From assembly GCF_037975245.1 (NCBI RefSeq), contig NC_092568.1:24659501-24723500 (forward strand): a stretch of 64,000 bases of DNA, written 5' to 3'. The notes under the pieces are model-generated. The model had not been told where the DNA came from. It was given only the letters and a program-made list of their open reading frames with translations, and made no database searches. Both the position numbers and the translations under genes were made by a program. The stretch is from Apostichopus japonicus. Its lineage: Eukaryota > Echinodermata > Holothuroidea > Aspidochirotida > Stichopodidae. Below are positions 50,846-64,000 of the stretch, one piece after another (positions within the stretch are counted from its first letter, which is position 1; each line of letters opens with the position of its first letter).

Positions 50846-51044
50846 TAATATTTAACATGAGCACGCCATAGTAAAAATCAGTATGTTATATATCAATATC
50901 TGTGTATCAGAAATAACATCGACATGTTACGTCACGGCTTCAACTTAAGGAGCCGTGACGTAATATGTCGATGTTATTTCTGATACACAGATATTGATTT
51001 ATAACATACTGATTTTTACTATGGCATGCTCATGTTAAATTACC
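50846..51044. mobile_element. 191-bp near-perfect palindromic MITE
   Basis: Two arms of about 90 bp are almost exact reverse complements: ...AGTAAAAATCAGTATGTTAT...CGACAT...ACGTCACGGCT and its inverse. They surround a centre CAACTTAAGG near 50945. Four or five mismatches and a small indel separate the arms. The outer ends read CATGAGCA...TGCTCATG and are bordered on both sides by TTAA (within TTTAAC and GTTAAA), consistent with a TTAA-duplicating foldback element. It has no coding capacity. Transcribed, it would form a long hairpin. Confidence 0.7.
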
Positions 51045-54000
51045 CTATATTCATACTATTGGATAGCATGTCAAGAATAAAACTGAGAGTTTTATTCAAT
51101 CGAAGAAACGAATTTTGGTTTGAAGCTATTGGCATTCATAAAAGGTGTCATTCGTCTCCCAAGTTCAGAATGTGTATGAATATGCCCGAAGGAAATTCTG
51201 TAGGCCACCTTATAGAATTTGACACCAGCATGAGTACGATATCACTAACTATACCAGTACCCTATATATATCACTGGATTTTATGCATGGCTTAACTGCA
51301 GTGATTCCCCATGGAAGGAATTCTTCGCTTGAACGAAATTGAAAATGGAAATACCAACGATGACCAGTGGCGTCGCCAGACAGTCGGAATTGGAGAAGAG
51401 GGCGCGGAGGGGGACAGCAAAATGAGAGCAACATTAGGTCGGCATCGAATGCACGGTAATGCAAGACGGCGTTGGGTCCAGGGGCACACCACAGGGCACC
51501 TACCCTGGGTCAATAGAAGTCAAAGATTAGTGTACCTTCCTGCCTGTTTTCTTTTTTAAAGGAAAATGACATGCCAAATTTCAATGGGGGTCCAAACATA
51601 TTTGGAGAGGGGCATGTGTCTCCATGCACACACCCTTGCACATGTCACTGATAAGCAAGTGATATACTTAATGGGCAGGCTACAGTACATTGTTCTGTGA
51701 CTGTTATCCAATGCCTAGGTTCTTAACCTTTGCCTATCCACCAGTACTGCTATACAGTATCCACGGAACCATACTGGGACAATTAAATGAACTTGATCAC
51801 GTACCCCTGCACCCCCCCCCCCCCGACATTGCTAGTGTTATTAATAACCTTTGTCGTTCGACGTGGGAGAAGAATCAACAAAGATAAATCGTAACAAAGA
51901 ATACATTCTGAAATTCGGCGTGTCAGGTTCATGTAACACCCGTGACATTACCTCCTAGGCACGATTCAATTGAACAAGCGTTTTAACGAATGCCTAGATA
52001 TATTCAATTTATGTCCTGCCGCATTAGATAAACATTCCTAGCTACTTTACCTTCGAGATAAACAGAAAACTATAAAGAGAAGTGTGAAAGTTAATTTCAA
52101 CTGTATACATATACATTCCATCGAATGACATAAAGCATCATGCGAACATTTGCACTTTTTATGACAGACGGATGCTCTTGAGATTGTTATTCGAAACATC
52201 GTATAATACAATCCCCTTAAATCAAAGCGATGTTCTTACCGGTGAACATTTTTAGCAGCCTATTAGGGTGTCATATCTGTTACCTCACGTACAAAACGCA
52301 GGTGAAGAGGTCTTATACATGAAAAACGTTGTCTGTTGTAAAGGAAGATTCCCCAAATATCATGGCTGTTTCATATACCTTTACTTACATATGCATATTA
52401 TGTGCATTCCGTATACACTTAATTGGAATTTTTTGTATTCTTCTGTCTGCCAGTGGGGGTGGGGTGGAGAGGGGGGGGGGCTGAGTCGCCAGATTTTTTG
52501 TGGGGAATGGGGTTTAATCTCTGGAGTAAACGTGGTTGCGCCCCTGGCTTCAAATACATATATAGCAACCGTCAACATTTAAAACAATGTAATCCATCGA
52601 CCTATAATTACTATATAGACGCGACCATTGCTTACAGATTAAAAGAGAAACGGCACATGACGGTTTTTTTTTCAATATCAATTTGCTTTCTGTGGTTGAG
52701 GAACAATGACCTTTTGAATCATGTGGAGACATACCTTTCTTTGTAGGTACCACTTCGCCCTACCTCTTTAAAAAAAAAAAAACAGTAAAAAAAAAAAAAC
52801 TATTTTGTACCGAGTTACAGTCACAAAACAGGGCATATATCATAACAATAGGCACATGAAGAGGGATGGAGCATTAAGGGCAGCTTTCCTATTAAGCCGG
52901 AGGAGGAGGGGCGGGGGCATGAGTAGGCTTCTGCCTCCTCCATTTGTGTATGTAGAGATGGCACTCCACGGCAGACCTGGATCATTCAGCTGGATCCTCC
53001 GTAAATTAAGATTGTGCCAGGAAAATGAAATGATAATATTTGCATATACTCCATAATCTGCCCAATGTTCGACGGACGTTCTCTCCAAATTTCTATGAAA
53101 ACTCAAAATGTCGCCGAAACACCTAAAAGTCAACAGATTCATGTGAATTTTCCGGTTTACCCTCAATTTCCACCCAACAATATACAGGAGGCATGCATGT
53201 CTCCGCCTTAATTAATGTCGACTATATTTCTACAATTCAAGAAAACGCTTGGATTAAAAAGTCGACCTTTATAAAAAAAAAAAAATTCTCGAAAGTACGG
53301 AGGGAATATTAGACGAAATTTGAGATGAGAGACAATATGAAGTCCTGCACCACCCAAAACGCACCTATACTTCAGCCTTAAAGTAAAGTTAGTCACTCAC
53401 TTAAAAGCAATGGGGGGGGGGGGGGGGATCAACGCAAAGCGTCTGGCCTATTCCAATGCTTGCTTATGGGTTTTGTGTTCATTGCTGAGCTCTGAAAAAA
53501 AAAAAAAAAATCGAATTACAAGAAACAAATATTACAAGGTAACATGGTACCAAATCTTAACATGGAAACAACTGCTGTTGAATCAATAAAAAAAAACCAC
53601 AATGTCAAGTCGACTTTACATAATATACTAATAAAGTATAAAGAACAAGTAACCAGCAGCTCCCTCCATAAACATTGGCTGTGCGGAAAACGAAATGGCA
53701 CTGCGACAAAACTCAAAGACGAAAACTGCTTTAGTCCGAATTTATTTACGTATAGTTTTTAAAAATATTTCGTGAGAAAATATACATAGAACCATCCCTT
53801 TACTTATGTCAAAGTCAAAATTTGGAGATATGATAGTTGAGTTTACCAAAAATGTCGTTGGTTGCAAGGAGACTAATATGAAAGTTTGAATGAGGAGGGG
53901 AGGGGGAGGAAGGGTTAGTCTGGAGAGAGGATTGAAAAGGAAAGACTGAAAGGAAAGAGAGAAAGAAAACTGGTGGCCAGTTTGGGTATCTTCGACAGAC

Positions 54001-55550
54001 GAATTTCACTTTTTTCTAAACATTACGATGGGACTAGATGGGACATAGAGAAAACTTCAACACACTGTGTGGATGGGGTAGGGGAGGGTTACCCAGCCCA
54101 CGAAATAAGGAAGCAGGGACGTAAGCCAGTGGACTACAAGTTAGCATATTACGACACGCACAGTTCAACAGAATGTGCAAAGAAATAGACTAAAGCAGGT
54201 ATCCCATTCTGGGCAGCACGAGGATAAATTTTATATCCGGTTCGTAGAAATTCGCCCAAAACCTATCGATTCCTGGACACAGCTGATGGTTTAGTTAACG
54301 CTCAAAATGTCATCATTAAGAGACTTTGAGGTATATTTGGCTATTAGGTGATAGTCCATATCTTTCAGTGACACATATATTCTCGAAATGATCATTGTCA
54401 CTCTGAAAATGATCTGTCATGATTTATCGATCACCATTAGGGTCCTTTACGTACATAACACATATCTATTGTAGTTTTTCCCGTAGGCCTATGCTTTAGA
54501 CTAAGAATTGCAGTTATTTAACTTTAGTTTAAGGCAATATATAAAGGCCTAGGTGGGCGAATCGCATAAAGTAGTTAAGTCTGAGAAATTTCCCCAATAA
54601 TTGTTATTGTATCTGTACTACCAGAGTGGGCATGGACTGGTTTTGTGTTGTTCAAGTGCTACATTGCACGCTAAGGCCTTTCCTTGAAAGCGTACACTTT
54701 TAACAGAACTAGGCCCTAACCTAGGCCTAGAACACATCCAAAATATGGATGTGAAGCTATAGTGTAAGCAGGCAACAATTTAATAGATTTGGATCTCTTG
54801 ATGCAGAGATCTTTCTCCACAGTGTTTGTCTACACAATATCTCTCAGTTTATTTGTTTCAACATCAAAATACCATCAGTTGAACCTATTGTTTACTCATT
54901 TCCATAACAACAAAAATTAATTACTGCTTGTGAAATTAACTACGCTTTAATTTCAGATGAATGTGGACTACTGTGGTTTTCCCAGTGAGCTATAATTCTT
55001 TATCATCCTTAATAATGGTGTTTATGAGTATACAAGTTATTACAACTTCAAAATTTTCAAGAATTTTTTTTCCATATCCTCTCTCAGAAGTCAGACACAG
55101 ACTTGCAAGAATAGAAGGCTAAGCATATCATAATTCACATAAAATCATATCACTGAACACTGTGATCTATATTGGTGTGATTTTGCTGTGGATATTCAAT
55201 AATTAGATGCCATATATTTGTCTGCCAAAGCAACTTGCCCACTAGGCTTATATCCCTTTTGAGATCTACCATCAAAAAACTAAAAGCTTCATTCATGATT
55301 CTACATGAATATGTTACAATGTACACTCTTATTGTTTATCATTACAAGGGTGGTCGTCTTCAGTCAGAACTGATTACATTTTCTCAGTATACCTGTTTGT
55401 CCTTTGAATTTGAGTAGCACACCAAGTAGGCAACATCTGATTCTTTGCCTGAGAATGAACGTAATAAAAGAAATCCTGTCAAATTGCTGTTTCATGTGTT
55501 TTCTGCTTTGCTATTAAGTTTATTGTTCAGTTTCATTTATTTGATTACAG

Positions 55551-58500
55551 AATCCTGAGTTTGATTCCCAGCAGTATGTGGAACAATTGGCTTGGCGTGT
55601 CATGGGTGGAGATAGGAAAGAGGGTCCAACCATGTTTGATCCTCACAAAATGCTGGAATCTTTTCAGTACAGCATTGAACAGCTGAAAAAGATGAGTGAA
55701 AGAATGGACGATAAGATCAAAAGACTAGAAGATGATCTGCAAAGTGAAACAAAAGCTCACAGTCAAAGGATTTCACAATTACAAGACTCAAACAAGGTTT
55801 GTTTCTGGCAAAAGATGTCAATTGTATGATCCCTTTTTTTTCTTCATAGTCCTTTTTAAATTGCTTATTTGTGATGGTCAGTGTTAATAAAAGATGTTGG
55901 TTGCATTTCTGAACTATTTCAAGTAACATAAACAAGTGTGACTTAATAACAAGGTGAAAGTTGCGATTGTAAAAGTAGGGTAGAAGGGCAGTCCACCATG
56001 CAGAATAACCTATTAGGAAGTAAGGCTGTGTTTGCAATTGTAATTTAGGACAAATTTTGTATGTGTTAGTATACAGAGCAAGTAGTTCAGGGGTGTAGGT
56101 TTATTGTAAATGTTTCATTAGTATGTAAGTTGCAAATAGATCTTGAAAAAGTGTTATGTTCAATAGCTCAATATTATCAGTTACAAGAGCATTTAAAGTC
56201 AAGAAGGTTGGTGAAATTTGACTTGTGTGCAATGTCAATTTAATTTGATATTCTAGTAATAGGAATGACTAAGATGTTGTCTTGCTGGTTTGCATCTGAT
56301 AAAATTAAACTCAAATATAAGCTCTCCTCTTTTGTTTTGTTTTTGTATTTTTTTGTCTGTTTTCCCGACCTTGTGTAGTTTTGGTAAACAATTGATTTTT
56401 CTGGTTATCTTGATCACAGACGGCTTTAGCTCATTTCCAAAAATTAGATGACCGTATCAACAGTGTAGCCACAAAAGTAGTCCATCTTGGAGACCAGCTT
56501 GAAGGGGTCAACACTCCTAGGGCAAGAGATGATGAAGCACAGAAACTCATCAAATATTTTGCCAAATTCACAGAAGAAGGTCCCTTGGTTGATGAGCTGT
56601 TTAATGATCCATTTCAGGTATGGTATAAGCAAGTCTTTCAAGGCCAATATTAGAAACACTCTCAAAGAGAGATTGTGATTTGGTGTTGTACGGTATATTG
56701 TCTGCTTTAGGGGAAACCTTTTGTTAAGATCTCAGTTTGTGTTGGGATGTGAGAATTTAACATGCTAGCTCATTAAAAATATGTCATGAAAGTAAATGTG
56801 ATACTTTGTATACGGCTCTCTGGGAGTATGATCACCGGAAAAATTTGTCATGTCAAATTCAATTATTTGTGTAACAACCATTCTATCCTATTTTATGGCC
56901 CCATGCATGATTGGACCTCTAGGCTCTTACATTGTAAATACAAAATGAAAAAAAAAAAATCCAAATCCAAAGCAGTGTTGTATTGAGCGTATCTTTCAAA
57001 CTTTACCAGCTCCAGCAGTAATATCCCTGTGCTGGTTATTTTTGTTTCAAACTTGTGCTTACACCTTTTTCATCCAATGAAAGAATATATGTCTCCCAAA
57101 TAAATTTATTTTTTCTGTGGAAGTCTTTTTTTGATATAATCTCTATCAGTTATTAAGGTAACAATGATAGTTGGATTTATGTAAATCTTAATGTTCTTCT
57201 TTCCCTTAGCAGAACAATCATGCGTCATTAACTCTGAAATCTCTAGTATTTGATTAGTATATAATTATACTATAGAGTGTGCTTTGTATTGTTTCTTCTT
57301 TCAAAGTGGAAAACTGAGCAGCTGTTCCCCTTGTTCAGGAGGACAGCCCTACGTAGAAGAATTAAATATCCCTCACAGCAGGAGGTATATGATACCCATA
57401 TGAAGCCTCTTGTATTAATACCTTTAACATTTGCACGATAGATAACACTAACCATTCACAAAGAACTATAAATTGAATTGGTGCATACTGATTGGCAAGA
57501 CACTATGAATGGTCATTTTGACTCAATAGTTGTAATCCACCAAATTGTTAGAAGCAGTTAAAATAGTGTCAAGTAGCAGCACAGGTACATAAAAAAGCCA
57601 GTCAATTTGGCTTTAATGTGTCTTAAAAGGTTTGGGTTGTAGATGGCCAATTTTTGGTCTATTCTTGATATCTTTGTTTTCATTTGAAGTGTGTAAAATA
57701 TGGATAAGATAAAGTTGAGATTGGTTTTAAGCTTCAGCATTAATTATAAACTGTTGTATAAGATACAAAGGAAAAGGAGATGTCGGAAAATAGTTTATTA
57801 TTATCAACAGCATACTGCTAAATATTGGAATTCCACCCTACAGTACGTACTGATGAACTATTGATGATTCTGCTGCATTGTATGGGGCTTCTCAGTCAGC
57901 TGTCCTTGAGTTAGAAACTTCTCTGCATGCTTGTTTCCAAGTTCTGTCTTTCGAATATGAGTCTTCGTTGAAATTGGAAAAGAGAAAGAAAGTGTTTCAG
58001 ACATTTTGTTGGTTGTTAAAATAGTTTAAATGTCAAGCACTTTTGCATTAAGTCTTCCTTATTGGAAGGACAATAGCCAGTTGGAAGGGCACTAGTCTTT
58101 AAAACTGATAACTGGATCATGCATGTTCTCAGTACATCTGCATGTTGTACATCCAGTTTAAAGGCGCATTGAAGACTTGCCCCAAACCGTGTGCGGCCAT
58201 TTGAAAAAGTTAATGGTTGCAAGTGATGTTTTGTTCGTGTTGCTACAAAATGCAGACATTAATGAAACGTGATACCTTGTTATCTTTAGCTGGACCTGAG
58301 CTGTCCATCGCTGTATCGTTTATACACTGTGCTGTGGGTATTGACTGCAGCTGTATGTACTGACTGTACACTAGTGTCTAATTACCGACGGTAGCAAGCT
58401 GTGTGTATTTTCTGGGATCGATGGTGGTGTCTAGTACTTCTGTTACACCTCATTCGAAACTAGGTCAGATTACCGGCATTAGACGTTTCTTTTTGCGCGA

Positions 58501-61500
58501 ATCTTCACACCCTTTAATCTAATAATGGTGCAGATATCTAACAATCTAGAGAACATTATACATATAAACTGTGTAGTTGCATGTTAACCTATGCATGGAA
58601 CCAAGCTGTTCTTCAGTGTCACATTCTGTGCATGTTTGTTTGTGCTTGACCGCATTCACATGCATCATATAGTTATCTGTCTAGAGTTGCGAATAAGTAG
58701 TGATGTAAGTACAGCTAACTACCAGCGAAGAAAACAACACCTTTCTGGTATTCAACATGTTTTACTGTTTGGTATAGAAACTATACTGGTACACCAAATT
58801 TGCAAAAATTTGATATATTTGCAAACCACCCTCTGTGGGCCTCTTGTCTGAAAAATTTGTGAGAAGTTTCATCCCTCTTATCAAATTTTCGAGTGTGTGG
58901 ATGACTACTTGAACAGTGAAATTGTTTTATGGAATAAATAAAAGATGTGAAAGTGCAATATGCTTTGAAAAAGGATAGTATCGACAGAAGAATTTGCGAT
59001 AAATGTAATGTGCTGCTGTAAATTACATTCCTTTTCTGAGAGTAGCTCTGTGTGTGTTTGTAATGTCAAATTTTGAGCAATCCTATGGATTTGAAAACAC
59101 GATATATTGCTACCACGTTGCTACATTGACACGATGGATGCTTTAACTTGATTGTGACCTGTTGAGGCTTCCCCTTATTAACATAAAAGTGTATCTAGCA
59201 GTTTCAAGGAATTCTTCTGATCTGAACTTTTGACTTAGCTTTGTCCATACTGTTGGCTTGGTCTATTCTTATGGGTCTTTTGTCTGTAAAGTCCAAGTCA
59301 GGTTTCTTTCAAAATAGACATACTGTAAATGTCAGACAAGACTGTTATCAGGCAGCAGATAATACTACTACTACTACCTGCTTAAAGAGATACGGAATAC
59401 ATGCATGGACTAGACTGTTTGCATGCTACTCCACTTAAAGACAAGTGTCTGCCTGTTCTGAAGCACGCCCTCAAGACCCTTCAGACATTTCAGCCATTGT
59501 CCAGCCATTGTTGAAAGGGATAATATACAGTAATGCTGACATGCTCCTCTGACTAAAGACAAATCTATTCCTGTTCCTAACTATTTGCAACATCCTGCAG
59601 ACATTTCAGGTTTGTCCAGCCATTGTTGAAAGAGGTGTCAGGTATGAAATGTCACCATAGGACATAGGACATAATTTCAGCTATCATGAGCTGTTTTATT
59701 GAGAGAAATGTGATGTGATGCTAGCATTTTTGAGATGCTATCCTAACATAAGACATGCATCTTCCTGTTCCTAAAGCATGCCCAAGACCGATAGGATCTT
59801 TCAGCTATATTCAGCTGTCCTTACTCATTTTATTAAAAGAAAGAAGACTGAACAGTGAAAGCTTAAATTTGGATAAACCTAGAAAGGTCTATGTATGTTT
59901 ATAAATAAGTAAAGAGGAAGTAATGGACAAAATATAGAAGCAAGTATTCAGTATTATATTCATCCAATAATTCAAAATGGTCTTTGCCGGTTTACACTGC
60001 GGTATCAGAAATGGATACATGTGATCCTTGGAAAGAGTTTTGTTTCTCAAAGTCTAGTCAAACATTTGCCCTTTATCTGGGAACTATCATCTGGTGTATG
60101 ATAGGACTTTTTAGCCTCATTTTACTGATTTATATCAGACATTTATCCGACATGTCTTTGCATAGTCAAATGATGTGTTTCAACATTTTCTAAAAATTTG
60201 GAAAAAAAGATGAAAGGTAGATAATGTAAATTATTAATTCCTGAATATTTTTTGGAAACCATTGTTTTTGTTACCATAGAGAATTTGATATGCATTGTTA
60301 TGAAATTCAGTACTGCCAAATCATGACGTGGCAATTCATTTAATCCTGGCGCTGTATCACACAATGCCAACAACTAAGATTCTATATTAACTGCAACACT
60401 GCATAAATCTCACCTAGACATACAAAGTAAGATTTAACATACAGTACAATGTGCATACATAGTATTACCAGATGCTTGATGATTAATTCAATATTTCATA
60501 CAATTTCATACAAGTACAAATATTTAATATTGTGTAACTTACTGTAAGGCTGTTTTAGAGTATTGAATATTATTAATGGTAGCTAACGGGCTAAGTCATA
60601 TTTACTGTCATAGTAATACATCAACCCTCATGTCTTTAACCATCTGCTGTTAGTTAACGGTAGCACAGCTGTCTAAATTGAACAACAAATTCAATTTGTA
60701 ATAAGATGAATTGCTATACAGTATTTACATTTGTTTTTTATCTGATGAAATGAAATCTATTGTAGCTCAAATTTCAGTGTGCTTAAAGGTCCACGAACAT
60801 CTATGAACGACATCATTCTAGTCACTCTAATAGGCGTTAGAAATCATAAAAATACTTGCAACTCCCATCAAAAATTGACCATTTACAAGTCTTTTCTTAA
60901 TTCTAGTTTAATTCTAGTAATTATGCACATTGATAATGTAAACAGAGTTACTGCCTAAGTTTCTGTTATGCTATTCCTTTGTTTTTACAACCTTCATTTC
61001 AAGGACACTGAACACAAGTTTGTGGCCTCAGTCAGTTTTTGGAAATATTTTATTGTCTTCTTTAAAAAGAGGTACATTACATTAATCGATTGATCTATGT
61101 GGGCTAGTAACAAGGGTTAACTTATTAAGGGCTAAAATAAGAAATTTTGGTGAGCGCAACACTCTATGTCATAGTTTTCACATATTTAATGTGTTTCCCA
61201 GATTTATCAAAACTTTCAAATGTGTATATCTTGAAACTTTTCAAAAAACAATTCAGATTTTGAATGAGATTATCACACACAACCAATGTACTGAATATGG
61301 AGCAACTTGGCTAGGTGTTCATTGTACTTTAATAACATATTGTGCGATATCTTTTGTATCAAGTCAAGTATCATCCTCCACACATGCAGGGTGGGTAATT
61401 TCTTGCTGAATTTCCGGTGAAGAACTTTTGCTAGTAAACTCAACTTTCCACTCTTGTTTATGTGAAGTCACGGGTAAACTGAGCACTTGCAATACAAAAG

Positions 61501-62277
61501 CCTAAATCAACAATGAAAATTCAACACTCTGTTGATATTTTATTTATGTTCATTGCTTTTGTAGTACCTCTTGGTTTTTTTTTATAAGGTGATGATTTTG
61601 TCCAAACCATTTGGACCTGATAGTAAAGTGGTTGCAGGAATGATAAAAATAACAAGCACTCAGTGGTATTAAGAAATGTGGTGAAGGAGACAGACTGATA
61701 GAAAGACTGTGCTATATTTGGATTAAATATAGGAAGATCATCGCATTTCTTTAGATATATAGGGGTCTACCAAGCATTTATGCAGACCCTTTTGTTGATT
61801 GAAAGGGGCCTCCACCATTCATAGTTGATTTTATATACACATGATAAGTGTTTTTTTTTCCTTCAAATTATCTGCTATCTATTTGTATGCCCTAATTGGA
61901 ATTCTTTGCCTGTGTACATCAAGTGGATGCACTTCTTGTGAGGGCGCATTAAATGAAGAAGCCTGTTCTGTTTGGGGTTCCATTCAGGTTTCAATTCTCT
62001 GAGCAAATTTAGAGTATCTCTTCCTGTCAACAGGATGCTAAAAATAACGTCCAATCCTACATTAAAGTAATTTGATCATGTATTTTTTCACGTTAACCAA
62101 CCTACACACTCAAGATTATGTGATTGGTCTGGTTGCAGAGCTTTTCATTGGTAATATTTTGAGAATTCAGATTCATTTTTTTTTTTTTTGTATTTTCAAT
62201 CAACTTGATCAGATACAAGATGCTGCTGATGTTATACAGAAGTTGCAATTAATTAGCCAAGAATTGCCACAGGATCA
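55551..62277 (+). CDS. EXOC5: Exocyst complex component 5 (SEC10), N-terminal exons, partial
   Basis: A subunit of the eight-protein exocyst that tethers secretory vesicles to the plasma membrane. Three coding exons are seen: 55551-55796 (82 codons), 56420-56617 (66 codons) and 62213-62277 (21 codons plus two bases). All have AG/GT borders and compatible phases. They encode the N-terminal coiled-coil part: YVEQLAWRVMGG (human YIERLVWRTPGG), the conserved block VATKVVHLGDQLEGVNTPRA (one residue from human VATKVCHLGDQLEGVNTPR), then DAADVIQKLQLISQELP (human EAADIIQKLHLIAQELP). The first exon with the initiator Met lies upstream of 55551 and was not identified. The rest of the protein (about three quarters) lies beyond the right edge. 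Confidence 0.93.
59415..59845. repeat. Degenerate tandem repeats in an EXOC5 intron
   Basis: Three diverged units share CATGCT.CTC, AAAGACAA.T, CCTGTTCCTAA and GTCCAGCCATTGTTGAAAG, beginning near 59420, 59538 and 59733. Decayed minisatellite, non-coding. Confidence 0.55.
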
Positions 62278-62329
62278 GTAAGTATACATTTACGAGCCCA
62301 TAGTTTGTTCAGATATGTGAAGCTTTCAA

Positions 62330-63650
62330 AAGAGAGATTCCCTTGTGGAGAAGTGATGATATACTTTTTAACAACTTTTTTGGTCTGTGATCTGATCAAA
62401 AAGATAGTGCACAAGTTTTGAGAACGTTGATATTTGTACTATTTTGTAGCTTTTTTGTATCATCTGGCATTTTATATGCACACATAAATGTGTGTTTCAA
62501 AAAAAGTTCAAACTTGGTATGGTGATGTAACTACATAGTAAGTCTACTAGTTCTTTGCAACAACAATTTGTACCTCATTAACATTCATTAGTGGGTGGGG
62601 TTTAATGGTAAATCATCAAAAACAGCTTGTAGACATGATATATCAACAAACATATGTTGGATCAATGTCTTACTTGGTAGGTAGATGTCCCACGATGTGT
62701 CATTATGCCCTATTGTGTTTGGTTCCTACAGTAGCTTGTGAATATGAATGAGTGGTTGTGTCTTAACATAAAATTGTTAAATGTCAATATCTCTTGAACC
62801 ATATGTCCCAATTAGTTCATACTTTGTGTGGTGATGTAACTACATAATAAGTACTTGTTCTTAGCCACAACAATTTTTCTCATTAATATTCATGAATGGT
62901 GAGGCTTGATGGGAAATTGTTAATAACAGCTGGTAAACACGACATCTCAGCAACCACATCTTGAATCAATGTGATACTTAGTAGATAGATGTCCCATAAG
63001 GAGTAGATGTGACCTATTGTTCTTGGTTCTCATCTCATGAATATTAATGAGTGGGCGAGACTTAACATAGAATTTGGTTCATATTGGTATGGTGATGTTG
63101 GTACATGTAAATAAGCACATTTTCATGTCATCTCCAACCTTAAGTCATTAATACTCATGAAATTGCAAGAAATGACTTTTAAACACAAGACAAGAACCCA
63201 CTGTTCATTGGTTTTCATCCTTGACATATAAGGTTTGTCAAACTACAATCATACAATCAAACATGCTGTTTTTTGTGGGTATATTATTAATATTAATCAG
63301 TGAGCATAAAATTCTTAATCAGATATCTCAGAAATTATGTGTCGAATTAGTTTTATACATATATACATGTAAGGATATAGATACATGCTTATGAGATAAT
63401 AAAATTTGATCTTATTAATATTCATGCATGTATCTGGTTTTATACTATGTCACTAACTAGACATTGTCAACATGATAACTGATTCCTGATACCTTCCTTT
63501 ATGTTTCCACATTAGTCAATAACAATAGATAATCCTCTTCATTTTGGTGTGCCCAAGTTCATGAATATTAACATGTATAGTATAGCTTTCTGCACTATGA
63601 ATATGTTTTGTCATCGGAATTAACCATTAAATGTTTTCATTTTCTGGTCT
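62330..63650. repeat. Degenerate ~300-bp tandem repeats in an EXOC5 intron
   Basis: Units share GGTGATGTAACTACATA (62520, 62830; variant near 63100), ATTAATATTCATGAAT-type motifs, TGGATCAATGTCTTACTTGG / TGAATCAATGTGATACTTAG and TAGATGTCCCA. Spacing is about 310 then 270 bases. This is an old tandem array, AT-rich and non-coding. Confidence 0.6.
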
Positions 63651-64000
63651 TTAACAGTGTTGGTCTGATGAACTTGACTATTCAAGTTTTGTTTTGAATA
63701 TGATTAAACGGAAGAATTCTCATAGTTTTAAGTTTTGCTTCGTTTATGTAAATCATAATTATATGAAGAAATATAGGTTGATAATACAATCTACTATTCA
63801 TCACAGAATGATTCATTTAAAATTGAAAATTTCCATTGATGAGTCTAGAAGAGGATGTCATTAAATTTTAGTGAATAATCTGTTAATCCTTAGGTTTGAC
63901 AATATTATAAATAAAGACATTTTCTTTCCTTTGCTCTCTACCTCTTTCCCCCCTCACCCCCCCCCCTCTGTGGTGTTATCAATTTTTTGGAAGATACAGT

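Larger units (their letters stand above)
43719..55550. other. Gene-poor interval between the ankyrin gene and EXOC5
   Basis: About 11.8 kb. Seen here: a poly(A) hexamer for the ankyrin gene, poly-C runs (44830, 45234, 47758, 51811), a poly-G run (53411), a CA run (45245-45263), an 11-bp tandem duplication (45779-45800), several A/T homopolymers, hAT-like termini near 51367 and a 191-bp palindrome. EXOC5's first exon and promoter are expected in this interval but could not be placed. Small open frames show no family features. Confidence 0.5.

Noticed and set aside
51026-51295. 89-codon open frame next to the palindrome
   Set aside because: It begins inside the palindromic element and shows no family features; chance open frame.

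Overview
This window looks like nuclear DNA of a marine invertebrate deuterostome, most likely an echinoderm. The evidence is AT-rich sequence, genes split by short exons and long introns with GT/AG borders, a tRNA-derived SINE with a conserved central core, many small inverted-repeat transposons, and long poly-G/poly-C tracts. No bacterial, viral or organellar gene blocks are seen. The species assignment is an inference. All exon borders were read by eye from splice signals, reading frame and remembered family sequences.

Layout, left to right. 1-3.7 kb: repeat-rich DNA and a minus-strand secreted Kunitz-type inhibitor (signal-peptide exon plus one Kunitz exon; its 3' end is not found). 4.2-9.2 kb: a hAT-like MITE with a perfect 8-bp target duplication, a SINE, and a 618-bp tandem duplication. 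9.4-20.4 kb (minus): cytoplasmic tryptophanyl-tRNA synthetase, nine coding exons, no WHEP domain, and one apparent extra base. One of its introns holds a 3.2-kb TTAA-flanked Kolobok-like element with a THAP-like fragment and a decayed P2X7-ballast-like gene; other introns hold minisatellites. 25.7 kb (plus): NDUFB1, a 55-residue complex I subunit. 27.6-36.1 kb (minus): NEK2 kinase with eight coding exons, the same number as I recall for human NEK2; intron 1 contains a MITE carrying telomere-like repeats. 36.1-43.0 kb: a gene-poor stretch. 43.0-43.7 kb (plus): an intronless two-ankyrin protein resembling PP1 regulatory subunit 27. 43.7-55.5 kb: another gene-poor stretch with a 191-bp near-perfect palindrome. 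55.5 kb to the right edge (plus): the N-terminal exons of exocyst subunit EXOC5/SEC10, continuing beyond the window.

The genes are housekeeping or cell-biological: translation, respiration, centrosome/mitosis, phosphatase targeting and exocytosis. They do not form an operon or pathway. WARS1, NDUFB1 and EXOC5 all lie on human chromosome 14 (from memory), so this may be a piece of an ancient bilaterian linkage group. The most unusual material is in the mobile DNA: the Kolobok-like element with P2X7-ballast and THAP relics, the telomere-repeat MITE in NEK2, and the large palindrome.
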